Shown in pieces: positions 20,755-31,356 of a DNA stretch of 45,427 nt. The position numbers were made by a program, and so were the translations under genes. Below the pieces are notes generated by a model, which worked only from the letters and a program-made list of their open reading frames with translations, was not told the DNA's origin and searched no databases. Origin of the DNA: Isochrysis galbana (taxonomy: Eukaryota; Haptophyta; Isochrysidales; Isochrysidaceae); NCBI GenBank assembly GCA_018136815.1, contig CM030937.1:1932660-1978086 (forward strand), read 5' to 3'. How positions within the stretch are numbered: the first letter of the stretch is position 1; each line of letters begins with the position of its first letter.

Positions 20755-21014
20755 GCCCTTCGCAGTCCTCCTCCCTCCCCTCTCTCCATTCCCTGATTTT
20801 CCCGGGCCAGCTCATATGCACACCGGAGGGTGACGGACGCCCTGCACGCCCTGCGCGCGCAGGCCAACACTCCCTTCTATTTAGGGGTAGGCCCAAAACT
20901 ACTGATTTGTGATTGGCCAACACGAACACCAACACCGGACATGGACATGCGTTATACGTTATACGTTAGAGTTAGTTAGAATGCAGCATCCATGGCTACT
21001 CCTACTACCTACTA
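20755..21014. other. intergenic, no gene seen
   Basis: Short sequence between two retroelement fragments, with no recognised feature. Confidence 0.4.
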
Positions 21015-21469
21015 TAAACAACCTTTTAATATTCTCGCCTCTCGCGTGGCCTAGTATCGTGCTATGCTACCACGCCTTCGCTCCTTTCCTACCCTTCACC
21101 CTTCACCTTCACCGCCAACCTGCAACCTGCCTTGCGGCGACTCCCCTTGTGCACTACTAAGGGGCCCGGGTCGGGGGGGGTGACTGGATATGCTGGCGGG
21201 GTGTCCCGATCTTTGGCGGTGAGGTTCTGACCCCCCTCCTCTTCCGCTAAGCGGTCGGGTTGTCTTTGTGTGGAGATGGACTGTTCCCAGGATCCGGGTA
21301 AGGCTCCTGAGACTCCATCCTTGGCAACCCACGCGTCCGTAGGCGGCCTATCGACTTGGGTAGCGGGTGAAGATACTTGGGAAGGCTTGGGCACGGGTGC
21401 AGTGGTGACGGGGTCCGCGCGCGGCGGCGAGGGCGAATTTTGCGGTGCATAGGGTGGTGATGGGTCCAT
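21015..21469 (-). mobile_element. 3' end of a retroelement, inverted copy
   Basis: On the minus strand an ORF from 21469 (MDPSPPYAPQNSPSPP) runs to a C-terminus GPLVVHKGSRRKAGC, followed by a 3' region ending TATTAAAAGGTT. The last 160 bp or so match, inverted, the 3' region after the RT fragment (22690-22846). A third related 3' end lies at 41464-41525. Confidence 0.6.
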
Positions 21470-22510
21470 AGGAACAGATTTCCCACGAGTAAGCTAACCG
21501 ATGGGATAACGGGCCCAAGCAAACTCCCGGAGTTCTGGAAGCGAGCGCTGAACAACATTCGCACACTTAAGCTAACATCACCCATGGAGCAGTCGCTGGC
21601 GAAGCGACCGCGTCCGCCCGCGGAGGCCGAGCAGGTGCGTGCGACTCGCGTCGCGCCACACGGCCCGTGGCCTCGGCCACGCCACCCTCAGCAGCCTTGC
21701 TGGTCCCCCCCATGGGAGACAGCAGGCTGTGGACCCCACCCGGCCTACACCAGACGAGACACGCCAACCCTCCAACAGGCATGCCTTATGGCAGAGGCCT
21801 CACTCACCCTGGAGAAGGCCGCGCCGCCTTGGCGGCGCGGCCCGAGACCGGGTGGCCCTTATGGGCACACCTTCACGGTAGGGAGCGGTATGCCGCAGGG
21901 ATGCCCGCTCTCCCCGCTCGCCTTCCTCCTCACGACGGAGGCACTCACCCGGGCCATAAACAACGACGACGACATAGAGGGAGTAGACCTAAATGGGTAT
22001 AATCTGAAGATCAGCCAGTTTGCTGACGACACCGCGCTAATAGCTCGCGACTACAAAAGTCTTAAAAAGTCCCTGCATTGGGTGAAACTACACGAAAAGG
22101 CTACGGGAGGGAAGACAAACGAGAGCAAATTCCAGGGACTCCGGATGGGGGCACAAAGGACTCGCAAACCTCCGTGGGATATGCGAAAATATAACTGGAT
22201 AGGAAACAGCGAATACCTGACAATATTAGGAGTCCCCTTGGGAGCGCCGGAAGCGCTCAAGCCCTTTTGGTCGAAACTAGCGGACAAAGTTGACGAAAAA
22301 GTCTCTAAGCTAGCACCGGCCACCGAACATATGACTATATTCGGAAGAGCGGCCATAGTCAACTTTATGATATATGGCACGCCCAGATACTGGCTGCAGA
22401 CACTATCCGCTCCGAAGTGGTTCCACACGCGAATCCGCAAAGCTGCGGACACTGTCCTCTGGACAAGTCTAGTGGCGAAAGCACTTGACCTCGTCGACAG
22501 GATCGCCTGA
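21461..22510 (+). pseudogene. LINE reverse transcriptase fragment
   Basis: The frame is open from 21461; the first ATG is at 21584 (308 codons). The opening (KLPEFWKRALNNIRTLK) resembles the linker before LINE reverse transcriptases. A non-RT-like stretch of about 80 residues follows. Then come clear palm motifs: motif B as GSGMPQGCPLSPLAF and motif C as QFADDTALIA with the catalytic DD, then the thumb region (YLTILGVPLG and onward). The fingers and motif A, which carries the third catalytic Asp, are missing. It is therefore an internally deleted, inactive copy. It may belong to the same LINE family as the ORF1 copies, but no overlap proves it. Confidence 0.72.
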
Positions 22511-22850
22511 GGCTGGGAAACATCCCCCCCCCCCCCCCTCCTCGAAGAGCCCCCTCGGCGAAGAACGCCGAAAACGAGCGACAAAATATTAACGGCGTGA
22601 CATGCACGCCAGCACATGGAAGAAACGGGCCACTCAGAGGCACAGGAGGGAGGCGAGAACACTCCACTGGGGGCCGGTGCACCCCGCCCAACTCAGCCCC
22701 CCCCACGACCTGGGCCCCTACGTAGAGCACAAGGGGAGATGCCGCAAGGCGGGAAGTGTGGGAGAGGAAGGGAAATGGGCGTGGCTACTGTAGCTGATCC
22801 CAAGGCCACGCGCGGGGCGAGACTATTAAAAGGTTTTTTTTAATTGCGAG
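22511..22850 (+). mobile_element. 3' end of the RT element
   Basis: Includes a short frame from 22602 ending DLGPYVEHKGRCRKAGS, homologous to the inverted upstream copy, then a 3' region ending ATTAAAAGGTTTTTTTT. The inverted match to 21020-21181 spans about 160 bp. Confidence 0.65.
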
Positions 22851-23394
22851 CACGACAAACACAACTCAGCCAGAAATCGAACAGCGACAGGTGAATCGAG
22901 AGAAACGAGCAAGCCAAAGGAAGAATCAACGAGAATCGAGACTGCGATGACCAACCAACTCGGACTAAATCTAGACCATCGAGAACGCATCAAAACAGAC
23001 TTCAAACAACGAGCGACGGCCATCAAAGCCTCAAACAAACTTGTGACGAAAAACCGCTCCCACGCGGTGACCATGAGCGCATGGCCAAACAGGTGATGAC
23101 TCTCCCTCAGAGAGCACATCATATCATATCAAAGGACTCGAACTCGAAACTCGAAATCGAAATGGAGCAACGGAAACGAAAGAAAGGGATGGGAGCGCGC
23201 AAATCGAGAGAAAGAATGAATGAAGACCGACGAACGACGAACGAAGAATGAGGGCTGCCTCGACACGCGCGCGGCGATCAAGACAAAGATCAAGAGGCAG
23301 ATCAAGAGCGGGCCACATACCCAAGTCAACTCCCTAGGCAAGGCTTACTTCAAGCGATCAACAGACGCTCAAGTGCAAGGGCACTACTACCTAC
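22851..23394. other. intergenic, CGA/GAAA-rich
   Basis: Purine-rich sequence with many CGA, GAA and AAC words. A 49-codon ATG ORF at 22947-23096 (MTNQLGLNLDHRERIKTDFK) has no recognised family and may be retroelement 5' sequence. Confidence 0.4.
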
Positions 23395-23914
23395 TATAGT
23401 CCTAGATGTTAAACACAGGAACAGTGTGGTTCTACGGAAGTCAAAAACAGTGTTTTTCACCGTGTTTCTTGGAGACCCCCATGTCCGGAACAGAGGGTTG
23501 CGCGCTGCGCGCGCGCGGTGAGTGAGCGTGCGAGCGAGGCCATAGCCATAGCATAATCAATCCCGCCACCTGATTGCCTGGCCTCCCACCTGCACCACTA
23601 CACCACTAGCTACCAGCTACCACCACCTACCACCTACCACCTAGTTGGATGCAAGACAATCAATCATCAATCAGCACAATCATGCTTGACAGTTACAATT
23701 ACAATTACACTCCCACAGGCCACAGGAACTACCGGTAGCTGTGAGCTGTGAGCCTACGGAAGATGGATATAAATATATATGTATAATACACTATATATGT
23801 ATATGACCCGCTGTTTTCGGTACTGTGTTTCACCGTGTTTCCAAAAAAGCCAAAAACAGCTGTTTTTGGTGTGTTTCTAGACCTGACCCACCGTGTTTAA
23901 CATCTAGGACTATA
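23395..23914. mobile_element. MITE-like element with 22-bp terminal inverted repeats
   Basis: The left end TATAGTCCTAGATGTTAAACAC (23395-23416) is the exact inverse of 23893-23914. The outer TATA or TA could be the target duplication, as in Tc1/mariner elements. Subterminal copies of CACCGTGTTTC occur near 23459 and 23830, plus a palindrome CAAAAACAGCTGTTTTTG. No ORF is present. About 520 bp, non-autonomous. Confidence 0.75.
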
Positions 23915-24909
23915 TTACTTAATTGGGACTACACGAGCAGGAAGTAAGCGATGTATGTATAGTCAGAGGCATCCGTGCCTTCCTTCAACGTGACACTGAC
24001 TACTACTACTACTCGGTACTTGGAAGCCAACTACAGGCGTTGCAAGGATGTGGTGAAGCACACTCCATCAGATGTGTACTCTTTGCCAACTTACCAAAGG
24101 TTCAACAACAGACTCGCATCCGAGCTTGACACCGGACTGGCAGAATTTACATTTACACGCCGAACATCATAGTCGTCATTGCACAAGGCGCGCCGCGGCG
24201 CGCTGCTCTCGCCGCTGGGCAACGAACGGCGAGGGGGGGAACGCCGCACGCACCCCGTGCTAGGTCCACTCGGGCTGGCGGACTGAGTCGACGACCTGAA
24301 CGTGCTCGAGGCGCTAGGCGCTAGTGGACGAGGTGCTCGACCGGCGACGATGAGGTTGGACCTTGCGGCCGCGTTGGTTGTCAAAGTCGCGCCGAGGGAC
24401 TTGCAGCTCTTCCCAGGACTCCGCATCGCGATGATAAATGCTGAAGCACTCGGCGTGGTGTAGAAGCCCTTTCGACCCGGGGTCGCGGTAGAAACGCGTT
24501 GAGTCGAAGCACCTATTTCGGTGCTTCTGGCCGGCAGTACAGAGTTAACTACTCCGGTCCGGAGCTAGGGAGAGGGGCGGTCCGGAGTTGCGGCGTGTTA
24601 TTGAGAAATCCGCCGGGTGGAAGTTTCCAGGCCGCTGGAAGAGTCAGCCTCTCCATCTATATTTAGGACTTGGTGTTGCACGGCAGCTGGTGGAGCCGAT
24701 CGATCGGCGGCGCGGCCGGGGGGAGAGAGCGTGGGGGGTGGGGGAGGGGGTGGGGGGAAGGTTAGAGATCGGTGGGGGGAGAGGAGAAAAAGGGAGAAAG
24801 CTGGGAGGAGAGGGCGGTGAAATAAGGAGAGAGTTTACTGGGAGATCTAGAGGAGAGGAAGAGAGTGGGGGAGAGGTTATGTTTTGGAGAGTCTCTCATG
24901 TGGTTTCTG

Positions 24910-24978
<69 letters not shown>

Positions 24979-25039
24979 GGAAGAAGAGAGGAGGAGAGAG
25001 GGCGCGAGGGGCGAGGAGGAAAAAGAGGGAGAGGCGACG
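23915..25039. other. intergenic, promoter region of the immunophilin gene
   Basis: A (TAC)n run lies near 24001. A Ser-rich ATG ORF on the minus strand (24426 to 24091, MRSPGKSCKSLGATLTTNAA) is possible but unsupported. From about 24720 the plus strand turns purine-rich, with a pure (GA)n block at 24914-24981 continuing to the start codon at 25040. Confidence 0.5.
24906..25036 (+). repeat. GA microsatellite before the immunophilin ATG
   Basis: Uninterrupted GA repeats and purine-rich sequence end a few bases before ATG 25040. Part of the recurring purine/pyrimidine tract pattern. Confidence 0.85.
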
Positions 25040-27744
25040 ATGGGCGGCGTGCTCGACGGACTGAGCGAGGCGGATCTCTCTCGACTGCGCTGCCTGGAGG
25101 GGAGCTCTCTCCACGAGGCGCTTCGCGAGCTAGGCCTGACCAAGCTGGGCGACCGTCTCAGGGCGGTTCAGGCACTCGCCCCGCCTGGAACAAGCTTCCA
25201 GCCCCTCCCCGAAGAGCGGCGGGCTCTGTCTCCGCCCCGAACCACCTTCCAGCCTCTTGCCCAAGAGCGATGGGCGCTCGATCGCGAAACGATGGACGAC
25301 GTGTGCCACGATGGTGGGCTTCTCAAGCGCGTGATGCGAGAGGGCGATGGGCCGACTCCCAGCATCCCAAGTAAGGTCAAGCTTCGATGCATCGGCAGGC
25401 TGGCTGTAGACGGACGACGCTTCGAGTCGGGCGTCTCGGTGGCCGCGCTTGGCGAGGGAATGCTCATACGTGGGCTCGAGCGAGGTGTACTTACTATGCG
25501 GCGTGGCGAGACGGCCACCTTCGTCTTCCGACCGGAATACGCGTACGGGCTTGAGGGGAAGCCAGCGGCTTGCGGAGGCCTCGTCGACGTACCGGGCGGC
25601 GCATCCGTGGTCTATGAGGTCGAACTGATCAGCTTGGAGGCACCCAAGCGCGAAGCATGGGAAATGAGCCTAGACGAGCGTCTCGATGAGGTGAGCTCGC
25701 AAACGTCTCGATCCGCGGCGTTGCTTTACCCCGCTTGCCCTCTCCTCGCACGACCCGCAATGGCACTATTGGTGCTGGGCTTGCTGCTCAAATAAATCGC
25801 CGGAGACCTGTGTGATCCCAGAGCAATGACCACGCATGTGCCTCTTCTGACCAGCGCCTCCAAACCAAGCACCTCTAAAGTATTTTCCGGACAGTGACAA
25901 ATGGGCTGTGGCATCCTCACTTCCACCTGTCGTAGGCGATCCGTCTCAAGGCGGAAGGTGGGCGCCAGTTCGGTATTGGCGCATGGAAGGAGGCGCAGGT
26001 GTTGTATCACGCAAGCTCACAATTGCTCCTTGACGAGGCGCCGGTTGACGGCTACGACTCGCTCGGGGAGTTGAGGGCTCCAGAGGGTAGGGTGGTGGAG
26101 GCACGAGGCGTATTAGTGGCCAGTTTGCTCAATGAGGTGCGGCATTGGCGACGTGCTAATGTTGGGCACTCAGCGACCTATTGCCTGTGGCGCGGCCGCA
26201 TCCGCGGCCATCTCTAATGCACAAGCCAGGACGTTCCAAGTCTGAGGGAGGGAGGGAGCCCGCTCGCATCTGCTGCTCCTCTGGACGACAGAGAACACGG
26301 CAGCCGCGCTCTCGTCCATGTCTCTTCCATGAGCCACCTCGCGTCCCTCACCTCGCTCCTCTGCGGGCCCTTAGGCTGCATGCGCTCTCCACCGAGACGA
26401 TTGGTCTCGTGCAATCCTCGTGTGCAGCGCGGTCATCTCTCATCTAGTGGACCCTCTTGGGATGGATCTTGACTCGCATATCAAGGCACTATACCGCCGC
26501 GGTCGCGCTTATGCCAGGCGTAGCGAGTTCGAAGCTGCTCGAGCAGACGTGAAAGAGGCGGCTAAGCTCGCACCCAACAATCGGCAGGTGTGTTCAAACC
26601 AGCGGTCTCAAAACAACATGGCGGCAGGCCCTGCGCCGCTCATGCCGCCGTGGGCACCGCCTGCAAAGAATAGTCGAGATCTTGATGGCGTGCCGATGCG
26701 CCTACTACGAACCCCATGTTGCCGGAGTAGGTGCGAGAACTCTGGGAAGAGCTGCGCACCCTCGAGAAGGATCGCAGCGTGGGTGGTCGGGCCGTGATGG
26801 CGAAAATGGGCACTGCGGCAGGCTTATACAAGGGGCTCCACCTTCGCCCCCGCCGTGCGAACACACGGCCACGCGTCTGGATGGACGTCTCCATCGGTGG
26901 CAGAAGCGTCGGTCGAATCACATTCGAGCTCTTCGCTGAGGCTCTCCCTCGTACCTGCGCCAACTTCCGCGCGCTGTGCACGGGGGAGGTGGGCCTCTCG
27001 CCTCGCACAGGCAAGCCCCTCTGCTACCGAGGTTCCACCTTCCATCGGGCTGTCAACACGGATGATGGGGCGCCACAGTATATGCGCGAGGGAGCTGACG
27101 GCACCGGCCGCTCGTTCGAGATTTGGAAAGGCATGTTTGTTCAGGGCGGAGACATCGTCAACGGCGATGGCACAGGGAACGACTCTATCTACGGCGAGGC
27201 GTTTGACGACGAGAGCTTTGAGTTCAAGCACAACGACAAGTACTTGCTCTCCATGGCAGGCACGCCACCTATGCGCCATAGGCAGGCCGAGGCGCGCCTG
27301 CATGTTCCCAATCGCAATGGCTCTCAGTTTTTTATCACGACCAAATCGACGACCGCAAACCTCGGCGGTGCATCCATCACGCACTTCGACTATCGGCACG
27401 TCGTCTTTGGACGCGTCGCAACCCGCGAGGGCGTCGGTATAGTGAACATGATCCAAAAGCTCCCTACAGATGTAGAACACGGTCATCGCATCCTCGAGCC
27501 CGTCATCATCACCGACTGCGGAGAGGTGACACCCAGTGACGAGCCCGACACGGAGGGTTGTTTCAGCGCCGACGCCGAGGATTCAAAGGAGGAGCAGGGT
27601 AAGCCGTGGTTTCAAACGGCTACGGAGGCTGAGGCAGCACAACAGGAGGCGAACGCCACCGCTGCAACAGCACGCGTCGTGCCGCAGGTTGATCCTGAGG
27701 ACAATATTCGCTCCGCGGAAGTCGATGACGATGATGCCACATAG
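25040..27744 (+). CDS. FKBP-TPR-cyclophilin dual-family immunophilin (FCBP type)
   Basis: Four exons are proposed: 25040-25690, 25936-26136, 26375-26587 and 26731-27744. Introns are 245, 238 and 143 nt, all GT-AG and phase 0. The product has 692 residues. Residues 1-45 resemble a SAM-like motif (LRELGLTKLGDRLRAVQAL). Residues 96-200 form an FKBP domain (GEGMLIRGLERGV, YAYGLEG, VVYEVELISLE). Residues 208-355 form TPR repeats: AIRLKAEGGRQFGIGAWKEA, then LLNE spliced to AACALHRDDWSRAI, then HIKALYRRGRAYARRSEFEA. A basic-acidic linker (VRELWEELRTLEKD) follows. Residues 403-620 form a cyclophilin domain (FHR, QGGD, NGSQFFIT, HVVFGRV). The tail is acidic. Both isomerase folds act on prolyl bonds, and TPRs of this kind often bind Hsp90 or similar C-termini. 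The order matches FCBP proteins known from Toxoplasma. Splice sites are predicted but restore TPR consensus exactly. Confidence 0.85.
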
Positions 27745-28380
27745 CGCCCTGACCACAGGAGCACACACTCTGGACGGGGGTTCTCGGCCACTCTCTCTCA
27801 TTGAGAGTGGCGGGTTGTGCGCGAGCAGTTGAGTGCAGACGTTACGACCTCGTACCCACACGCCCACTCCCCGATCTCAACCGCCAGGGCTTCACGCTCA
27901 GGTGACCTGCAATTGCAGGCGGCAGTGGGCGTCCCTATACTGACACGCGCACCGAGACGGCTTGCGCTCGAAGCAAACGCGAGTTAGAGCTATCGCTAGC
28001 GGAATGCCGCATTTTGCGGCTTACATTATACTGCCTCGCAGCACACCCAAGCCAAGAGGGTAGATGGCCCCCTAACCACCTTTGGGAAGATGGCCCCCTC
28101 TCTCCTTATACCTGCGCTTCACCACCCACTCAGACTCAGAACCACGGGCATGTCCCGAATGCTTAGTATCTCCATATTGATGCTGGATTTTGGATTGCTA
28201 CCGATCCCTTTCAAAGAAACCAACGTCGGTTGTAGGGAGGTCAAACACTGATTTATAACTACTAACATGTGGGGGGGGGGGGCTGCATTTCTTGACCGCC
28301 CCCCCCAAGCCCATAAAAACTCCCAAGGCGCAAGGGAAGGGGCTCACCTGCCGGCGCCCACGAATAAATTCCCGAGGAAA
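27745..28380. other. intergenic, no gene seen
   Basis: A small hairpin (CTCTCTCTCATTGAGAGTGG area near 27791) lies just after the stop, and a GCCGCATTTTGCGGC palindrome at 28006-28020. A G-run lies at 28270-28282 with matching C-runs nearby. Confidence 0.45.
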
Positions 28381-29231
28381 ATGGTGGGTGTTACCGCCCC
28401 CCTCGCGCCCCCCCTCTGCACACGCGTTGGGGCTCTAACCGTCAAGAACTGGCGGTCGCGCCCCGGGGCCGATAAGGTTATTATTTCGGAGCCGTTGTTT
28501 CATGACACGCGATTCACCCCGAGATACGTCCGCGCGATCGGGGCCCGCCACGCTTTCATCTGGTGCCTAGAGCGCAGGGGGGGACGTCAGTCACCCGCGG
28601 AGCACCCCGGGCACCCATAGCGCGTGCACACGACTGCCTTGGCCACAAGATAGTCCATCCTGACCGGCCCGACCCGCCCCTCGCAGGAATCGCCCGCGTT
28701 CGTCCTCGACAACGACCTCGACCTCCTCGACGCTGGGGCCGTTGGCTGGCGAGCGCCAATGTCCAGGCAGCCCTCGCGGCGCTCCTCTGCTCGACAGCGC
28801 CTCACCTGGCGCTGATCGACGAGGCTCGGCCTGGGGGCGACCTGAGGACGGGACATGCCGCGGCGCTCCACGCCGCTGCGCTCGAAAAGGCTGAAAAGCT
28901 TGCCAGAGCGCACAAGAGCAAGAGCGCTTCTGGCTTCTGGCGAGACCACGCCACCGGGGGAAGAGCTAATATTCGCCCCGTGGGTGTGGCAGCCTTGGTA
29001 GGTGATGCAGGAATTGTCCCGACGCTGCCGGTGGAGCGCAGGAAAGCCTCCAAGGAGTTGCTGGCAAGGGTAGCGCGCCTGGTCAAGGCATAGGCCAAAG
29101 CCAAAGGCGCCTGGCCGATGTGGCCTGTGGCCTACTATAAGGCGAAGAAGGCTAGGATCCGCGGAGGCGACCCGCGGCTAGTCGCCCAGGAAGAGGCGGC
29201 GGAGCTGGCAAGGCTCTGGCGCGAATGGTAG
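28381..29231 (+). pseudogene. broken ORF of unknown family
   Basis: Pieces of one apparent protein occur in different frames. One reads VKNWRSRPGADKVIISEPLF (about 28440-28500). Another reads AFVLDNDLDLLDAGAVGW (28690-28743). A third continues as WLASANVQAALAALL (from 28743) to ELLARVARLVKA, where a TAG (29091) interrupts. The frame then carries on for 45 codons (KGAWPMWPVAYYKAKKARIR) to a second TAG at 29229. The pieces look protein-like, so a frameshift near 28743 plus an amber stop suggests a decayed gene or mobile-element ORF. I recognise no domain. Confidence 0.4.
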
Positions 29232-29299
29232 CGCGGCCATTTGTCAGCTACGGTTCCGCTGGCGGCGCCGCGACGGCCAATTTCGACGCAGCTTGGGGG

Positions 29300-29390
29300 C
29301 GCGTCGCGCGTGATTGGCGTCGCTGGCTGGGCGGCACCAGGATATATGGATATGGGGCTTGGCGCGGTGTTGGCATCCCCTCCTCCGCCC
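29300..29390 (+). repeat. isolated diverged satellite monomer
   Basis: The phrases GATTGGCGTCGCTGGCTGGG, CGGCAC..GGATATATGGATATGG and GGTGTTGGCATCC align with GATTGGCGTGGCTGCTCGGG and the following part of the 204-bp satellite unit. It is about half a monomer, heavily diverged. Confidence 0.6.
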
Positions 29391-29570
29391 CTCCGCCCCA
29401 AAGTTTTTCTGAGCCCACATGGAAACGCAGACAACTTCTTAAACAAAAAGTTCGATCGCGGATGCGAGAGCCTTCCCGCATGAATTGAGCATGTGGCCGG
29501 TTGGCGGTTGGCCGCTCGTCAGGTTACGCATCTTACCATGGGCTTGTGGCAGGATCGATGCCCAAGAAAG

Positions 29571-29640
29571 AGGTTGCAACCTCAGGTTTGGTTGTTTGTT
29601 CGGCAACTGCCCTCATGTGGGTGGTATAAGTTCTACTTGG
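29571..29640 (+). repeat. dispersed repeat of about 70 bp, copy 2
   Basis: Close match to 7194-7265. It begins with the perfect palindrome GAGGTTGCAACCTC. Confidence 0.7.
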
Positions 29641-29982
29641 ACGACGTACCCCATCGCTCGGCGCGGGCGCAAGGGGGGGGGGGGGGCACGATGGCTCACG
29701 CTTGGGGGCCCGAGAAGAAAAAATGTGTTGCGCCACTTTTCGCCCACGGCATCTCACTTATCTCTTACACGCACCTCATCCCGTACACGCTGCTTCTAAG
29801 CGGGAAACCGAAGCGCCAAAATTGGCGCCTCAAGCCGCGGCAGCAAGGAGTTAACAAATGTAAACGGGTCTTTCGATTGGACGCGACCTGAGTGAGTGAC
29901 CGAGCTACACATACACGTTTTGATTCAAACTCAAGACAGCGCGGCAATCAATCCATTCAAGCCCCGATGCCCTCGAACTCAA
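29641..29982. other. intergenic, no gene seen
   Basis: A G-run at about 29676-29688 and a C-run just 3' of the minus kinase stop. No gene is apparent. Confidence 0.4.
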
Positions 29983-31302
29983 TTACCCCCCCCCCAAAGA
30001 AACAAATTGCGACTCCCCATTCAACGCGACCACGCCTTGGTGCGCCGACGGTGTAAGATCGCAAAATGGCGCCGGCACTTGTCGCGCAAGAAGGGCCGCG
30101 CGCGGATACTCCCTGAGGAAAGGGTGGCCCCAGAGCTCCGATGCCCCTTGCCCACCGCAGCCAAGACGAGAGAGTGGCATCGAGTCCAGCAGGCGCGAGA
30201 CAAAATCCCTCGCTCTCGCGCTCATGGACGCAGGATAAGTGACCTCAGTGTCGCACGAAATGATCCGCCGGCAGAGAGAGTGATCGTCCCCATCATCGAC
30301 GAACGGGGACTGGCCGACGAGCATTTCGTACACGATCACCCCTAGGGCCCACCAGTCAACGCCAAACTCGTGCCCTTCGTTCAGGATGATCTCTGGTGCG
30401 ATGTACGGCAGAGTGCCGACGGCAGTGTAGGTGCGACCGGATATGACCTTACCAAACCCCAGGCCAGTGAGCTTCAAGTAGCCACGGGCATCGATGAGCA
30501 GCTTCTCCGGCCGGAGGTCGCGGTGGACGATGCCCCTCTCGTGAAGATACTGAAGTGCGCAGACCGTCGTGGCCGCGAAAAACGCTGCGTGCGTCTCGCT
30601 GAGCCGTCCTCGCAGAGACAGAACCTCGAGGAAGTTGCCATTGGGCAGCCACTCCATCAAAGTCTTGTGACTATGCAACCGCTCAAAGACACGGAAGACC
30701 TTCACCACCGATCCATGATCGCACGCGAGAAGCAGACGCGCCTCCGTCGCTGCGCGAGTACGCATTGTGTCCCCTCCCATCTGACTGGTGTCGACTTCCT
30801 TCAGCGCGAAGAGCCGAGCCGTGGAGGAGCCACCGCCGTTTGTTGGGGCGAGACTGACCAGCCGCACGGTGCTCCGACTGCCATGGCCCACGATTCCCCG
30901 GTCGACTAGATCGTCCAGCTGGGCGGACAATGACCCGTCAGGTTCATCACTCACAACATCGGAGGATGCCGTGCCCGTCTGATCGACTGTCTCATCAGTG
31001 GCCTCTCTTACCCGTGAGTTGTGAAAGAACAACGACAGGACAAGGACAGCACCACCTGCCGCGAGGCGCTTATCCGTGAGTGCTCTGGTAGCGACAGCGG
31101 GTGCGAGGGTGCCCAGCCATGCAACTCCCCCTGCTGCCGCTGAGGCCGCCGCGAACGCCAGTCCTCTTTTGGTGGCTAGAAGGAGGCGTTGGAGGCTGGC
31201 GTCGTCCTCCTGGGCTGACGGCGGCGAGAGCGGCTGCGAGAGAGTTGCCGAGAGTGCGTTGGCGGGCGACTGACGCGAGGCCGAGCCTGCGGTCGGATTC
31301 AT
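29983..31302 (-). CDS. membrane-anchored AGC-like pseudokinase, minus copy
   Basis: The ATG at 31302 opens a 439-residue product. Hydrophobic helices at about 47-70 and 81-95 suggest membrane anchoring. The kinase domain spans about 132-400. It has a P-loop GHGSRSTV (139-146), Lys168 in FALKEVD, Glu187, HRDLRPEKLL (260-269), GTLPYIAPEII (296-306) and DWWALGVIVYEML. AGC/PKA-like features are the TWT-like GRTYTAVGT segment and DWWALGV. The DFG triplet is GLG (280-282), so the metal-binding Asp is lost. The catalytic-loop Asn is Lys267 and the usual Lys is Arg264. Catalysis is therefore doubtful. Over 99% identical to the plus-strand copy until the last dozen residues, where this copy ends VVALNGESQFVSLGGG. 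Confidence 0.78.
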   Translation of the reverse strand: MNPTAGSASRQSPANALSATLSQPLSPPSAQEDDASLQRLLLATKRGLAFAAASAAAGGVAWLGTLAPAVATRALTDKRLAAGGAVLVLSLFFHNSRVREATDETVDQTGTASSDVVSDEPDGSLSAQLDDLVDRGIVGHGSRSTVRLVSLAPTNGGGSSTARLFALKEVDTSQMGGDTMRTRAATEARLLLACDHGSVVKVFRVFERLHSHKTLMEWLPNGNFLEVLSLRGRLSETHAAFFAATTVCALQYLHERGIVHRDLRPEKLLIDARGYLKLTGLGFGKVISGRTYTAVGTLPYIAPEIILNEGHEFGVDWWALGVIVYEMLVGQSPFVDDGDDHSLCRRIISCDTEVTYPASMSARARDFVSRLLDSMPLSRLGCGGQGASELWGHPFLREYPRAALLARQVPAPFCDLTPSAHQGVVALNGESQFVSLGGG

Positions 31303-31356
31303 CTTGCCTCGCGTGGGGAGCTCCACCAGCCTTCGTGGAGAGTGCGTCGCCGAGCC
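30010..31356 (-). repeat. left arm of a 1.35-kb inverted duplication
   Basis: Each base pairs with the right arm at 63696 minus its coordinate, with no net indel. I counted about 7-8 substitutions over some 1,340 bp. The duplication covers the whole kinase gene from 48-54 bp before the ATG to about 12 codons before the stop. Confidence 0.92.

Noticed and set aside
24884-25039. Upstream start for the immunophilin
   Set aside because: It would need a TTG start and translation of the GA microsatellite; the ATG at 25040 begins ordinary protein sequence.
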